From STF1-107 sp964457935 (lineage in GTDB: Bacteria; Bacillota; Clostridia; Christensenellales; UBA1242), in the NCBI GenBank assembly GCA_964457935.1, contig CAYWFC010000006.1, positions 1-35,940 of the forward strand: a DNA stretch of 35,940 nt, written 5' to 3'. Under the pieces are notes generated by a model. That model was not told the origin of the DNA. It did no database searches and saw nothing but the letters and a program-made list of their open reading frames with translations. Each line of letters opens with the position of its first letter. Positions within the stretch are counted from its first letter, which is position 1. This document shows positions 7,161-20,200 of the stretch, piece after piece. Made by a program: the position numbers and the translations under genes.

Positions 7161-8168
7161 ATGAAAGAAGACAAAACATTGTTAGACAAGATGCTAGACG
7201 AATTCCCTGACGCTACCCCAGTCCCAGCGACCACAGCGCAGGCAAAGGCGAAACCTAGCAAGATAAAGAGACTTTTCAAAGGTCTCGGCGTGATAGCCCT
7301 AGGCCTAGGCATGGCATTCGGCGCCAAGGCTGTCTATGACAGATACACCAGCACCGGTCCAGAGAAGCCACCTATCGTAGACGTAAATGAGCAAAAAGCC
7401 AATCAACTCAGCGACGGCACAGTGCAAGCCCCATTGCCTGAGGTAGACTACAATAGGTATAATATTGATATGAATGGCGACATCAGAATTCCGGCAGAAG
7501 ATTATGATGATTTTGTACACAATCTCGTAGATGTCAATCTCGAAAAATGGGAAGATATATTATCTAAATATATCACTATCAGTAGTCATGATGAATATCT
7601 CCTCGGTACCCAGTTAGATTACATACAGGTTCAGGATAATTACATGTATTTCTACGTTACTGGTTGGGGTAATACTGGCAATTCTGGCAGCACATGTTTT
7701 GAATATCGTACTATCATTGCATATGAATTATCTCCTAATAATGCCAAATATATCAAAGACAAAACATCTGCTTTGCAGACAGCAGAATATGTCAACTACA
7801 TATTGAATAATTACTCTGGCAAGCGCGTTAGTCAACTAAGTGGTGATATAGAGACTTTGACTTTTTTAAATAACGTAGCAAAACACTTACCTTACGAAAT
7901 GAGACGTACCGGTTACAAGGTATACGGTGGTATAAAGGACAAAGATAAACTACTCGCATTATCAGTAGATGATGATGGCATATACACCACTGCAGAGACA
8001 GAAATAGCCAATGCAGTATATGATGATGCTGGTTGCTTGAGAGACTACAGATACGGATCCGGATATGATTTTGTATTCACAAATATGACTCGCAACGAAG
8101 ACTACCGTTATTATAAATTCCTTGAAGCCTTTGGCATCATAGGCGAAATCCATGTAGAAGATAATTAA
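7161..8168 (+). CDS. Membrane-anchored protein with unknown external domain
   Basis: A 335-residue product, not recognised. Residues 1-40 are cytoplasmic and charged with a Pro/Ala stretch; KIKRLFKGLG leads into one transmembrane segment at about 41-58 (GVIALGLGMAFGAKAV). The remaining ~275 residues would lie outside the cell, with a Pro-rich spacer at 65-75 and then a folded, Tyr- and Asp-rich domain (for example YMYFYVTGWGNTGNSGS). AAGGAG overlaps the previous stop codon, showing it is the second gene of an operon. Base composition changes sharply inside the gene: the part for the anchor is about half G+C, whereas from about 7440 it is near 30% in lines I counted. It shares a bidirectional terminator with the convergent giant gene. 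Confidence 0.8.
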   Translation: MKEDKTLLDKMLDEFPDATPVPATTAQAKAKPSKIKRLFKGLGVIALGLGMAFGAKAVYDRYTSTGPEKPPIVDVNEQKANQLSDGTVQAPLPEVDYNRYNIDMNGDIRIPAEDYDDFVHNLVDVNLEKWEDILSKYITISSHDEYLLGTQLDYIQVQDNYMYFYVTGWGNTGNSGSTCFEYRTIIAYELSPNNAKYIKDKTSALQTAEYVNYILNNYSGKRVSQLSGDIETLTFLNNVAKHLPYEMRRTGYKVYGGIKDKDKLLALSVDDDGIYTTAETEIANAVYDDAGCLRDYRYGSGYDFVFTNMTRNEDYRYYKFLEAFGIIGEIHVEDN

Positions 8169-8174
8169 TCTAAT

Positions 8175-8211
8175 AAAAAAGAAATCGACTATAACAGTCG
8201 ATTTCTTTTTT
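8175..8211. terminator. Bidirectional terminator between convergent genes
   Basis: A perfect ten-pair stem (GAAATCGACT / AGTCGATTTC, 8181-8205) with a five-base loop is flanked by six A on the left and six T on the right, so it can stop transcripts from both sides. It serves the plus-strand membrane operon and the giant minus-strand gene, whose stop codon is two bases away. Confidence 0.9.
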
Positions 8212-8212
8212 G

Positions 8213-11200
8213 TCAATTACTAGTTGTGACTTTGTCTATATGATGAATATATGACAATTCTTCATTTAATGTCACAGAACTATTGCTGGTATTGATGTCT
8301 AGATCTTTCAATATTTTTGTCATATTAAATTTGCCAGTACTTTTAGTGCCTTTAGAATTATGTACTTGTACATTATCACTACTATAGTACAATGCTGTGT
8401 AGAAACCATTATTGTTGATCAATCTTTCTTTCGCTTTGTCTACTGCAGCAGATTTGGAAGCATTTTCTTTTAACGTAATCACTTGTCCTTGTGACAATAT
8501 CAGTCCATCCACTAATTTTGGCACATGATCAATAACTATGATAGAATATCCGTTTTTTATTTCGTCGCTTATTGTATTATTTAGAGCACTATTCATGACA
8601 TCAAGATTTTCTATCAATATCTCATACTTGCCATCTTTGTATTTCAATATTGTATCACCAGCCTCTATACTTTGATTACTGCTTGTGTTCGTACCATCGT
8701 ATACAAAAGCATTATCTATATTTAGAGTATTTAGTTTGGTATATGCATAGATCATCATGGTCTTATCATCTGATTCCTTTGCATATTGATAATATACAGT
8801 CTTTGTATCGATAGAATCTGTAGGTTCATATGGTGCGTATACCTTAGTATATTCCTTTTCATCTTTTGTATAACTATTTGATATATACTTGTAATACTTA
8901 GGCATATAATCATCACCCAAAGCATGCATATCGTCAGTATTGACATCTAGGCTCTTGCCAAGCAATACATATTTGTTAGTAATGACACTTTCATCATTTG
9001 TAATGTTATTTACCTGAACTACAGTGTATTGCTCACCCTTGTGAGTATATTTATCATTTGCAGTTATAGTTTTGTCAGTATCTACCTCGATGTACTTATA
9101 CTCTAGCATTTCTCTACCTAGCAAAGCATACCCATCATTTGTAGTATCTAGCACTATGTATGGACATACAGTAGCAGTTATTTCTTGACCAGAATTATTT
9201 GTACCTTTGATAGTCTCTAGTATTTTTGTATATTCATTATATTTTTGGATGTTATCAGTATTTTTCACATAAGTATATGACAATTCATCATTAGAGCCAG
9301 TACTCTCATCAATCTTTTTGAATTTATATTCATGTACGCCGTATGGGATGATGTCATATTTTTCGGTTATATTACCGTTCTCATCTGTCTTTCCATATTT
9401 ACCATTGTACTTTTTAACAACCATATTCCAAGTACTCAATGCGTCGTTTGCCTTGGCAGACATATATGAGAAATGATGAGTCTTATCACCTACTTGATAA
9501 GTATAGGTATCTGCATCTTCATCTGCGAACGAGTATAACTTGTATACTGTGTTAATACTTTCAATATCATTCAGATTTTCATAATTATTTATCTCACCAG
9601 AGAAGTAATTCAAGCCTTGGTCATATTTTGCGACAGAAACAAACGAATGTTTTAGTCCTATATTAGTCGTGATAGTAGATGATACCCAGCGTTGTGCGAC
9701 TGCCAGCCATGCTGCCGCCAATGCATCGCCTAACGGTGCTCCTGGCGCGATAAAACCACCAATGGCGCCAGCGGCAAAATAACCTGCAACTACACCTACA
9801 TTAGCCCATTTCTCGCCAGTACTCAATTTTACTAGTTGACCTTCATCGGAATAATTAAATGGATTTTTACCTACTGTATTACCGTCGTATTTGCCATCTA
9901 CACGCCAGTAGTCGTTGTATACTTTGATACTCTTTTGTTTATCAGTACTATCTTTCTGTGCTCTGTAGATACATCTGATTTTGCCTGTTAGATTTAGATC
10001 TTCATTATAGTAAATATCATCAAGATTAGTGTAAGAGACGAATGTATTAAATTGATTGAGCTCCCTATCCAATACCATTGCATAAGTACCATTACTGGTA
10101 TAGAATGCATCTAAATAATTCTGATTCTCGATGCTATCTATGAGATAGTATCTATCATCATTAGATGAGGAACCTGTTGCATTCAGGTTACCTATATAAT
10201 ATTTCGAGTATTTCACTGATCGGTTAGTTGTCACATTTCCATTATTAACTGTCAAAGTAACTGTTCCATCAATGTTATATTTATCAGTAATCTTCAGTTT
10301 ACCTACTACTGTGCCATAGCCGTCTTGTGTAGTCATTATAGTGGTCTTTGGTATAGGTTTTTTATCAGTATCAATCTTTAGATTTCCGTCTTTATCTGTA
10401 TCGTAGGCTATGACTTTTTCTTGAATATTCTGTATCGTAGCCGAGAGGTTAGAGACTGTGGCGTCTTTGACTGTGCCGACTACACCGCCACTGTTTTCTG
10501 TGGTGTAGTTCGTGCCGTTCTCTGTGAATGACACTGTCGCTTTGCTATTGATGTCGCTGACCATATCCCAGTTTTCGATAATGTCATGCTTACCTGCTTC
10601 GCTAGCGTTGCTCAGATTGCCCTCCATGTAGCCGATGACACCGCCTACTGAGGATGAAGCGTTTATGCCAGTGACTGTGGTGTTAGACAAGATAACTGGA
10701 TAGATAAGGACTTCTTCTCCTTTGTCGTTAGTATCAGTCTCGACTACACCTTTGATGTTGTTTACTTTGGCTTTGCCGATGACACCACCTACATTGGTAG
10801 TACCTGTGATGCTATTGCCAGCAGTGGTATTGCCAATAGTTATAGTAGATAGGCTAGGTTCGTCAGTAGTTCTCACAGACCTACTAGTGCCACCACCTCC
10901 ACCATTAGAGCCACTAGTATTAGTACTAGTCGTCTTAATCGTGCGTGTCCTGTCAGTAGCCCTATCATTGATATAGCCGATGACACCGCCCACGTTGGTC
11001 TGACCGGTCACTGCAGTAGTAGCAGTGACGTCGTAGGTCAACTTAGTAATATCAGGGTCTGCCTGTGTGGATGTAGTATTATCCAGAGTGATATTGACAG
11101 ATGTAGAAGGTGTCGGATTAGTGCTATTTGATTTACTACCCAAGTAATGCAAGCCTATGATACCGCCCACATTGGTAGACTCACGTGCAGACACTGTGCC

Positions 11201-14200
11201 TGTATTCTCCGCCGTCAATGATGTGAGTGTGGCGCCAGTCTTGCCTATGATACCGCCTACGCCGTATTCTTCGGCTGAGAAGGATGTATCTTTGGTGTAT
11301 ATTTTAATCTCACCATTATCATCACTGATGTGATGAGTAAGTTCTTTTAGAGCACCCACTGTCACAGTGCCGACATTCTGGGCTGTGATATTGACATCGC
11401 CAGCAGAGAGTGCTGACCCGGCGTATATGTAGCCTACTATGCCACCGACATTGTACTTGCCGTTTACTGCGCCGTTATTGACGAGAGCGTATTTATTGTT
11501 ACTCATATTGCCAATGGTGTATGATGTATGGGTCATAGTGTACAAGTACCCTACTATACCACCGACATTGGTGCCACCATAGACAATATCAGATGTTTCA
11601 CTGTAGAAATTACCTGTCACAGCACCATTATTGGTAGTGCCGGTGATGCTAAGTGTAGCGGCACTATCAGTACTTCCAGTAGTGCTGGATACTTTGCCCA
11701 CTATGCCACCGACATTGTAATTACCTGTCACTGCGCCGCCAGTGTTATTAGCACCATTAATCGAGTCAATGATAGTAGCAGTCACGCCGGACTTGATCTT
11801 AGCATGACCTACGATACCGCCCGCATTGATGAAGCCTGTCACAGCGCCGGTATTCGTTACGCTGGATATAATAGCGTCAGGGTCTTTAATGTCAGGTTCG
11901 GTAGATTGCGCTTTGGTATCCTTTGCACTAGGCTCCCACAGACCTACTATGCCACCGAAGCCAATGTCGTTTGTGACAGTGATAGTTGTGCCTGCATTAG
12001 TGATTTTCTCGGATTCTGTGCCTTTATCTAGGTAACGATTTGCCTCATTGGCGCTAGTGAATTTCCCATCGCGCCATTGTACAGTGCCAGCATTAGTAAC
12101 CGTTGCGATACTGCCAGTGCTGTAGCCCACTATACCGCCAGCGCTATAAAATGCTTGTACAGTGGCTTCATTCTTGACGATGATATTAGTACCGTCAATG
12201 TCCGCCGTCAAGTATCCTATGATACCGCCGACGAAACGATCACCTGAGATGACTGTCTGGTCTGTATCAGGCTCATTGCTGAGCACTACAGGCCCGCCTG
12301 CAACGCCAGTGCCATTGTTATTATTATCAGGTGCATTTGCGCATATGATTCTTGGTTTTGTGCCGTTACTGCTATCACCACTGAGACCAGCAGTGCTGTA
12401 GCCAATGATACCGCCGACGTATTTTTTGCCATAAATACTGCCGTAATTGTATAGATTACTTAGTTTTATAGCGCCATCAAGCTTGTATATGATATCACCG
12501 TTGTCATCTTTATCTTCTACCCAGTCACCACATTTACCTTCTAATTTACCAGTGATACCACCTATGTAGTCGAAGTATCCTGTCTCGTTACCAGCGCCAG
12601 CATCTTCATCTCTGCCTAGGCTAGCGTAATTGTAGCAATCATTAATCTGTGCCAAGCCATCGATGAACCCTGCTATACCGCCAGCATTCTCATAACCATT
12701 TGGATGCCAGCTATAGAAATGCAATGTATTTTTATTAGTGAAATTACTCAATGCGAAATGCGTTGTAGAATCGCTGTCTGCTGAATCATATTCTACTTTA
12801 TATTGACCGAATATGCCACCTACATTCTCTACGCCGTATACTTTGGCTATTTGCTTAGTATTTGTGTTGTCTGCAGTTGTTGTTCCGCCGGTCTCTTTGC
12901 CATTGTATACTTGTTCTAACGTGATATTAGCCGTTACCTTGCCGTCGTAGTATCCTACCACGCCACCTACATTGCTGTAGCCTTGGACTGTGATAGTGCC
13001 AGTGCCGGTCAATGCCTTTGCACCTATACTGCCACCTGACATGTATCCCACTAGTCCGCCGACATTGTTTAGTTTGTCGAAGTTATCTATATCTTTATCT
13101 ACATTCAATGCGCCACCCAAAGTGTGCTCAGTGATAGTACCGCCAGTCATGACACCTACAATACCGCCGTAGCCTTGGAATGTGCCGACAGTTTTGTTAT
13201 CTTCATCTGTTATTGTGAATTCTACACTTACACTAGCAAATATAAAGTTCGCTTGACTGATGTTAGGCTTTCCTGTTTCACCAATAGTAGTACCGCCGTC
13301 CAGATAACCTATCACGCCACCGAATATTGCTACATTGGTGAGATTACCTCCGCCAGTGATAGTATTGCTATAGATATTACCTTTACTGCTCTTAGCCACT
13401 ATACCACCGATGACATTGGCGTCCATAGTGCCGAGAGTGATGAGATTGTCTGTGACAGTGATAGTACCGGTATTGTCACCCACTACACCGCCTAGATATT
13501 TGGCTTGATTGTTACTTTCTTTGCCAGCGAATGCGTATGTCACTACATTGGTGTTCTCGCTAGTACTCTGTGTGCTGATGTCTGGGTCTGAGCCATTGGT
13601 GTTAGTCTGCTGACCGCTAGATTTCTTGCTATTACTCTTAATAGTAGCCGAAGCGCTTGACCCGCTGACACTACCCACTATACCGCCGACTGTAGCGTTG
13701 TTGCCGTATTTGATAGTGACAGTCACGCCACTTTCGTCCGTAGCACAGTTATTAGATATCACTACGTTGCTACCAGTCACTGTGCCGACTATACCGCCGA
13801 CATTATCAGCACCGCCAGTAATGGTCAGTGAGTTAGGTCTATTGTCTGGATCTACATTTTCACCTTCACCGAAGGTATTATTAGATATAGTCACTGCGCC
13901 AGTCACTTCGCCTGCTATACCGCCGACAGTAGATGTGCCGGTTATCTCACCAGAGATATTACAATTCTTGATATAGCCACTAGCAATACTGCCCACTATG
14001 CCACCTAGTGTTGAGTCATTTTCACCAGTAATCTCTCCAGAAACGAAACACTCAGAGATCTCGCCTGCAGTGACAGTATTGGCTATAGCACCACCAGTAG
14101 ATGCTATATCTGTGATATCGCACATATGTACATTGGTGATAATGCCTTTGGTAATATTATTATTATCTTCTTTTTTACTTACTACGCCAAACAATCCACT

Positions 14201-17200
14201 ACCTACCAATCCTGTGATAGTCATGGTGGTGTATTCGATAGTAGTCTGTGTGCTCTGAGAAGTTTGATTGCCTTGTGCCTGAGCAGTCTGTGATGTAGTA
14301 GTTTGCGTGCTCTGAGAAGCCTGATTGTTCTGCGCCTGAGCAGTCTGTGCAGACTGCACTTCTGCTCTCGTGCCAGTGGTGAATATGGCTGTGAATGGAA
14401 TGTCATCAGTGCCTATGCCTATCCATTTCTCGACTAATTTTTCTCTAGTTGCTTTGCTCAAATCTATGTCATACACCAGACGGAATGTCGTAGCTTTATT
14501 ATCGACTGAATATAGACTGCTATCGCCTACCAGTTTAGCCAATACACCTAGATGAGAGATAAGGATGTCTTTGCCAGTCTCACCAGTGCATAGGTCTAAT
14601 ACATCTAGCCCACTATTGAATATAGGATAGCCGTAATTGTAAATCAGTATGCTATTTGTTGAAGTAATGTTCCCTTGTTCATCACGAGTAAAGTCAGACT
14701 TGTTACCATTAGTCCACAGACCATTAGCCCACAGACCATTAGGAGCATCGGTATCATAGATATCTGATGTATATGCTTTAGTCAAAACTTCCTTTTCTCC
14801 TTTGTCTTGACCCAGACTAGCGTAATAGTCGAAGTAGTTGACTGAGCCATTGCCTACTGTATTATCAAAAGCAAATATTTGACTATCTACTACCACGCCG
14901 GCAGAGTAAGAATTGCGTATATACCCGTCATTAGTATGTACGAAGCCTACACGTTCGATTCCATCTGCGCCTTTGTCAGCAATGTAGCCAGTAAAGTAAC
15001 TATAGTCTATGAGTGGTTTGTTGTCAGTATAATCGATGCTAGTGATAGATTCACTCGTGCCGTTAATATATACCAGACCGCTCACACCGCTGACGTTGCC
15101 AGTGATGTCTTTTATCTCTATAGTGCTACCACATGCGTATACTCTGCCCACGTTGATACCGAGCAGACCGCCGAAGCGACTAGTAGACTTTGTCCCATCA
15201 AGTTTCAGGTTAATAGCGTCTACATAGCACATAAATACTGTACCAGCATTGGCTTTTGCCAGACTGCCGTCATAAGACACATCCGTAGCATGGATATCAA
15301 ATGTCTTCGACGTGCCTAGGTCTATCTTGATGTCTGACACCACACTGTGTGCGTCTATGTATGAGAACAAATGCTTGCCTTCAGTCTTGATAGTATGACC
15401 ATGACCCATCAGTACGCCGGTGAATTTACCTAATTCTTCACTCACTGTCAGGTCATCAGTGAGATTGTAATAATAGAATTTCCCTGTACTTAGATAATTC
15501 TTAGTCGTACTATCTATACCTGTTCCACTACCGTTATCGCTGACTATGATAGGATACAGCACATTGCCCATATTAATCAGGCACGCATCTGTGCCACGCT
15601 CTGAGCGCTCTATCTCGTCTGCCAAAACTGCTGGATATGGCAATACATTAGTTATTTTATCTTGTCCAGTATATCTAGCCCAATATGTATTACCTTGGTT
15701 ATCTTTATAATCAGTGAATTCTTTCGTAAAGTCGCCAAAGTATGCATTCTGTCCGACAGTGTCAGTGTATGTCACTATGTCAGATATGTATCTATTGGTT
15801 ACTGTTGTTTGATTTGGCTCTGGGTCACTTGTCGTTGGCTCTGGGTCAGTGCCACTCTGAGTTTGAGTACTGTTGGCAGTTTGTTCTGACAGAGTGCCAC
15901 TGCCTACCAGAGCATGGATATTAGCAGTCGCTGTCCGCGCTAGTCTAGTGACGTCTATCATCGTAGCGGAGTAATTGTACAATGCAGTGATGCCAGTATT
16001 ATCACCACCTACCAGTCCGCCTGCTGTCACTTCAGTAATAGTACACTTTGTAGTAGTGGTAGTACTAGCGGTCGTGGTAGCAGTCGTGGCTGGGGTATTT
16101 GTGCTAGAATTCTCAGCGCCTTCGATGAAGAGTTTGCCTACGCTAGCATTGTGCTCTAGTGTTACTGTAGTAGCATTACCTACCAAGCCACCTATGCACA
16201 GTTTGCCTACATTGGCAGTGATCTCATCTGCTGACAGGCTCTGCTGGATAGTGATGTTTATAGCCTGTCCCACCATACCTACATTGGCTTGAGTGACATT
16301 AGTCACAGTCAATGTGCCATGAGACATCGAGCTAGATATAGTAGCACTTACTACCACTTTACCTACCAAGGTGCCTATGTTATTATTCTCACCTTTTGAT
16401 ACCGAGATATTGGCGTAATTGTAGCAATTCACTATACCTTGCTTGGTATTGTCTTTACTTATATCAGCGTTCTTCAGACATCCCACAGCGCCACCTACAT
16501 TAGTAGTGTCTACATTAGACACAGTGATGTCGCCTACGTGGATGATATTTTTGCCGTCTACAGCCAAGTTGCCTGTGCTATTACCTATCAAACCGCCCAC
16601 TGATGCAGAGCTTGCATTCTGCACAGTGATAGCAGGAGTGATATCATTGTTTCGCAAAGTGACATCTGTAGCATTACCTACCAAGCCACCTACGTTGACA
16701 GTATTAGTGTCTTTTCCAGTTACATTGATAGTGACAGTGGTATTAGCAGTCTCAGTCACTGAGCCACTGGTATATACACCTACCAAGCCACCTACATCAG
16801 TGCCTTTGTCTGTATTTACAATCAGTGTGCCAATGTAAGTAGTATTCCTTACCATACCTTTGTCAGTCTTCTTCAGAGCACCTGCTATGCCACCTACATC
16901 AGTGCCTTTGTCTGTATTTACAATCAGTGTGCCAATGTAAGTAGTATTCCTTACCATACCTTTGTCAGTCTTCTTCAGAGCACCTGCTATGCCACCTACT
17001 GCCGTAGCATTGGTAGCAGTGATGTTGCTCGATACTTGACAATTATTGATGATGACATCGCTACCATTATCGGCACCGTTACCCACCAAGCCACCTACAT
17101 TGGTGTTTTGGCTATTTATCTCGCCTGACACAATGATATTGGTCAATGATGTAGCGCCTTTGGCTGTAGCCACTACAGAGCCGGTGTTTCCACCTACTTT

Positions 17201-20200
17201 CTTGTCGTTTTCATTCCTCTTAATATTAATCGAGAAGTTAATATTCTTGATATCAGCACCATTGGTTTCTCTAAAGAAGCCTGTGCCGTTTTTATCTTTG
17301 TGATTTTCACATAGATCTACAGAGACAGTAGGCATACCGCCATCTAATTTCTCACCAAATATCTTACCATAGAATTCATCCACTATATACTGTGTGTGAC
17401 TATTGATGGTTATATCGTCTCTAATGATATATGTAGCGTAAGGGTCTTCGATGATCTTAGCGAAGTCGTCTTCTGTCCATATCTCGTATGAGTCGTCGTA
17501 GTGCAGTTGCAATAACAATGGATAATAATAAGTATTGTCCAGAGTCCAGTATATAGTAGACCATTCGCCGAACATCTTCTCGAATGCCGCCGGCTGGACT
17601 GGATTATCTAGGTCTAATAAGTCTAATATATTGAATGTCTCGATATTGTACTTATCATCCTTACGTTTGACGATATTGCAGTTTTCTGTATTAGTCTGTA
17701 TGCTAGCGAATGTGTCTACTGGCTTGGTAGCGCCAATGCTATTCGCGCTAGCGACCAAATCGACATTTTTGTGCATACTGCCTATCATTAGACCATAGTT
17801 ATCTTTTACTTTATAGGTACCATCGTCCTCTAAAGTCTTGTCTATATATCCGCCTGCCACTGCTTTGTTGAGTTTGATGTTATAAGTATCCTCATCTACA
17901 GTATTTCTAGCGGTATAGAATGCTCTGAGCAAGTCTTGGTCTTTGTTGATAGTTTTAGTGCCATATATTGCCAGTCCGATGAAGCCACCGCTATAGATAC
18001 CACTAGTCTGAGCACCTTCTTCAGTATATACAGCATTAGTCCCATCCGAAACATTGCCCACATACACTGCGCCGGTATTGAATACATTGTTGTATTCGCC
18101 CGCCAAAGTAGCGCCAGCGAATCCGCCTAGTACTTTAGCGCCGTCATCAGTGCCAGTAATGCTAGTATTGTACACGCTCACGCGAGTGAGTGAGTTTGAT
18201 ATCTGACCGCCTAGGTTGATACCCACGAAGCCACCTGCGAAGCCATTGCTACGGAGCAAGTCTATAGTAGGGATGACAGTGCTTTCAGTCTTCAGATAGT
18301 CTTTGACGCTAGTGTCGAATTCCTTTTGGGTCTCGGTGTCGTAGCCTATCTGAGACAGAGACACGTAGCCTAGATTCATACCCACTATGCCACCGACAGC
18401 ATAACGTCCTGTGATGTACTGCTGGGTGTTGTCTTTGTTCACTATGTATTGCGCTCTGGACAAGTGTGTGCCTGCGCCCACATAGCCTGCTATACCGCCT
18501 GCTATGTCAGCCGAGACTTTGACAGTATTGTCCGCGCTGAGTGAAGATGTGGAAGTATTGACCTGTATCTTCTTGACATTAGATATTAGGTTAGTAGCGC
18601 CGTCTAGATCCAGCACGCCAGCCAGTCCGCCTGCATATGACAGAGTGCCTACATATGTAGCATAATCTGTCGTCTCGTCAGAGAATGCATTGGCGTTGGC
18701 GCTAAATACTTTTTGCACAGCATTGGTAGCGAAATCATCCTCTCTGATGTACTCGTTGGAGTAATTTATCTCTCTTACAGTCTGTTTATCTTCATTATTA
18801 GAGTTTTGAGAGTTATATCCTGCCAGTGCGCTCACGCCGGTAGTGATATTCTCTATGTGGCTGTCGCCAGTGATGATACCAGCCAAGCCACCTACTATGT
18901 TGTTGCCCACTATCTTGGTGCCACCTAGTACATCGACATTGACTACCACGCTGTCTGCTATCACGCCAGCCAAGCCACCTACGTAATTGGTGCGCGATCC
19001 GCTGACATTGATGATATTCAGAGTGACGTTCTTGAATGTTGCGCCTTCTAGGCGGGCGAATAGTCCCAATGAAGTGAGTGATTTAGTAGCATTGGTCTCG
19101 TCTGCCCAAGATATGTCTATGCCACTGATAGCCAAGCCATTGCCCTCTAGCGAGCCTTTGAATGTCAGTTTGGACACATCGTATTCACGACTGACAGTGA
19201 TATTGTCTATCAGTCTAGCGTGTTCGGTGAATGTACTGCTAGTGCCATTGGATGACAAATAACGCTTGAATTCTTCAGCATTTCTGATTAAATATGGGTT
19301 GTTCTCTTTGCCCAGAGTGTACTGACCTACGTATTCGTAGACATTTTTGTCATCGGTAGTGCTCTTCTCATCCAGCACTCTCACTGAGCGAGATATCATA
19401 TTGGCAGTGGTTAATTCTGGTAGCAGACCGCTGTCGCTGACGAATCTACCGTCGTCCAATATAGAAGTATTGAATGTCCAAATGCCGTTGGCATCGTCCA
19501 TGATGTTGAATGTATTGAGCACATTGGTGCTATTGAAGCCAGAGATAGATATACCCCTAGCAGTGTCGCCGTCTATTGCGAAACTATCTGAATTCATATC
19601 CAGATAATAGCTAGACACGATCTCGCCAGTATTCAAAAATTCATTGCGCACATTGACGCCCACGAATGGTGCTTTTGAAGTGCTATTGCCGTCTACATTC
19701 GCAGTGGTATACACATTGGTGATAGTGCCACTATTGTTGTACACGAAGCCTGCCACTGTACCAGAGTAAGTGTCGGCGTTGATATTGGCGAAACTATCTG
19801 ATATGTCGCCAGAATTGCTAAACACGAACGACGCGCTATAACTATTGCTGTAGACTTTCACGCCTTTGGCACGTACTTGTGGTATGCCATTGGCGTCTGG
19901 CAACGAACTAATAGTGCTGAGTGAGCCTTTGACGTAGCTATACTTGATAGTCTTGGTGTTCTCAGCGACGAAGCCTGCCGTCTTGCTGTCGTTTTCTTTG
20001 CTGGTGAGATTGGTCACGCCCACATTGACAGAATAACAGTTGCTGATGATGCCAGCATTGGTCGCTACGAAGCCTGCCACTGTGCCGTAAGCATTGATAG
20101 TGAACGGATAACTATGTGTAGTGCTAGTAGTCACACCGTTTGTGTCTATCTTCACGAAATATGAGCCAATACGTGAATTGGTGATGTTACCGTAGTTTAC

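Noticed and set aside
8213..8400. LPXTG-type or other cell-wall anchor at the C-terminus of the giant protein
   Set aside because: The last residues (HIDKVTTSN) are polar, with no sorting motif, hydrophobic stretch or basic tail; anchoring is more likely through the N-terminal lipobox.
10722..17303. Many plus-strand open frames rich in Pro, Thr and Val
   Set aside because: They are mirror images of the GLUG repeats on the other strand: GG-I-V-G codons read in reverse give P-P-T-I-like runs. None has a good ribosome binding site or its own promoter.
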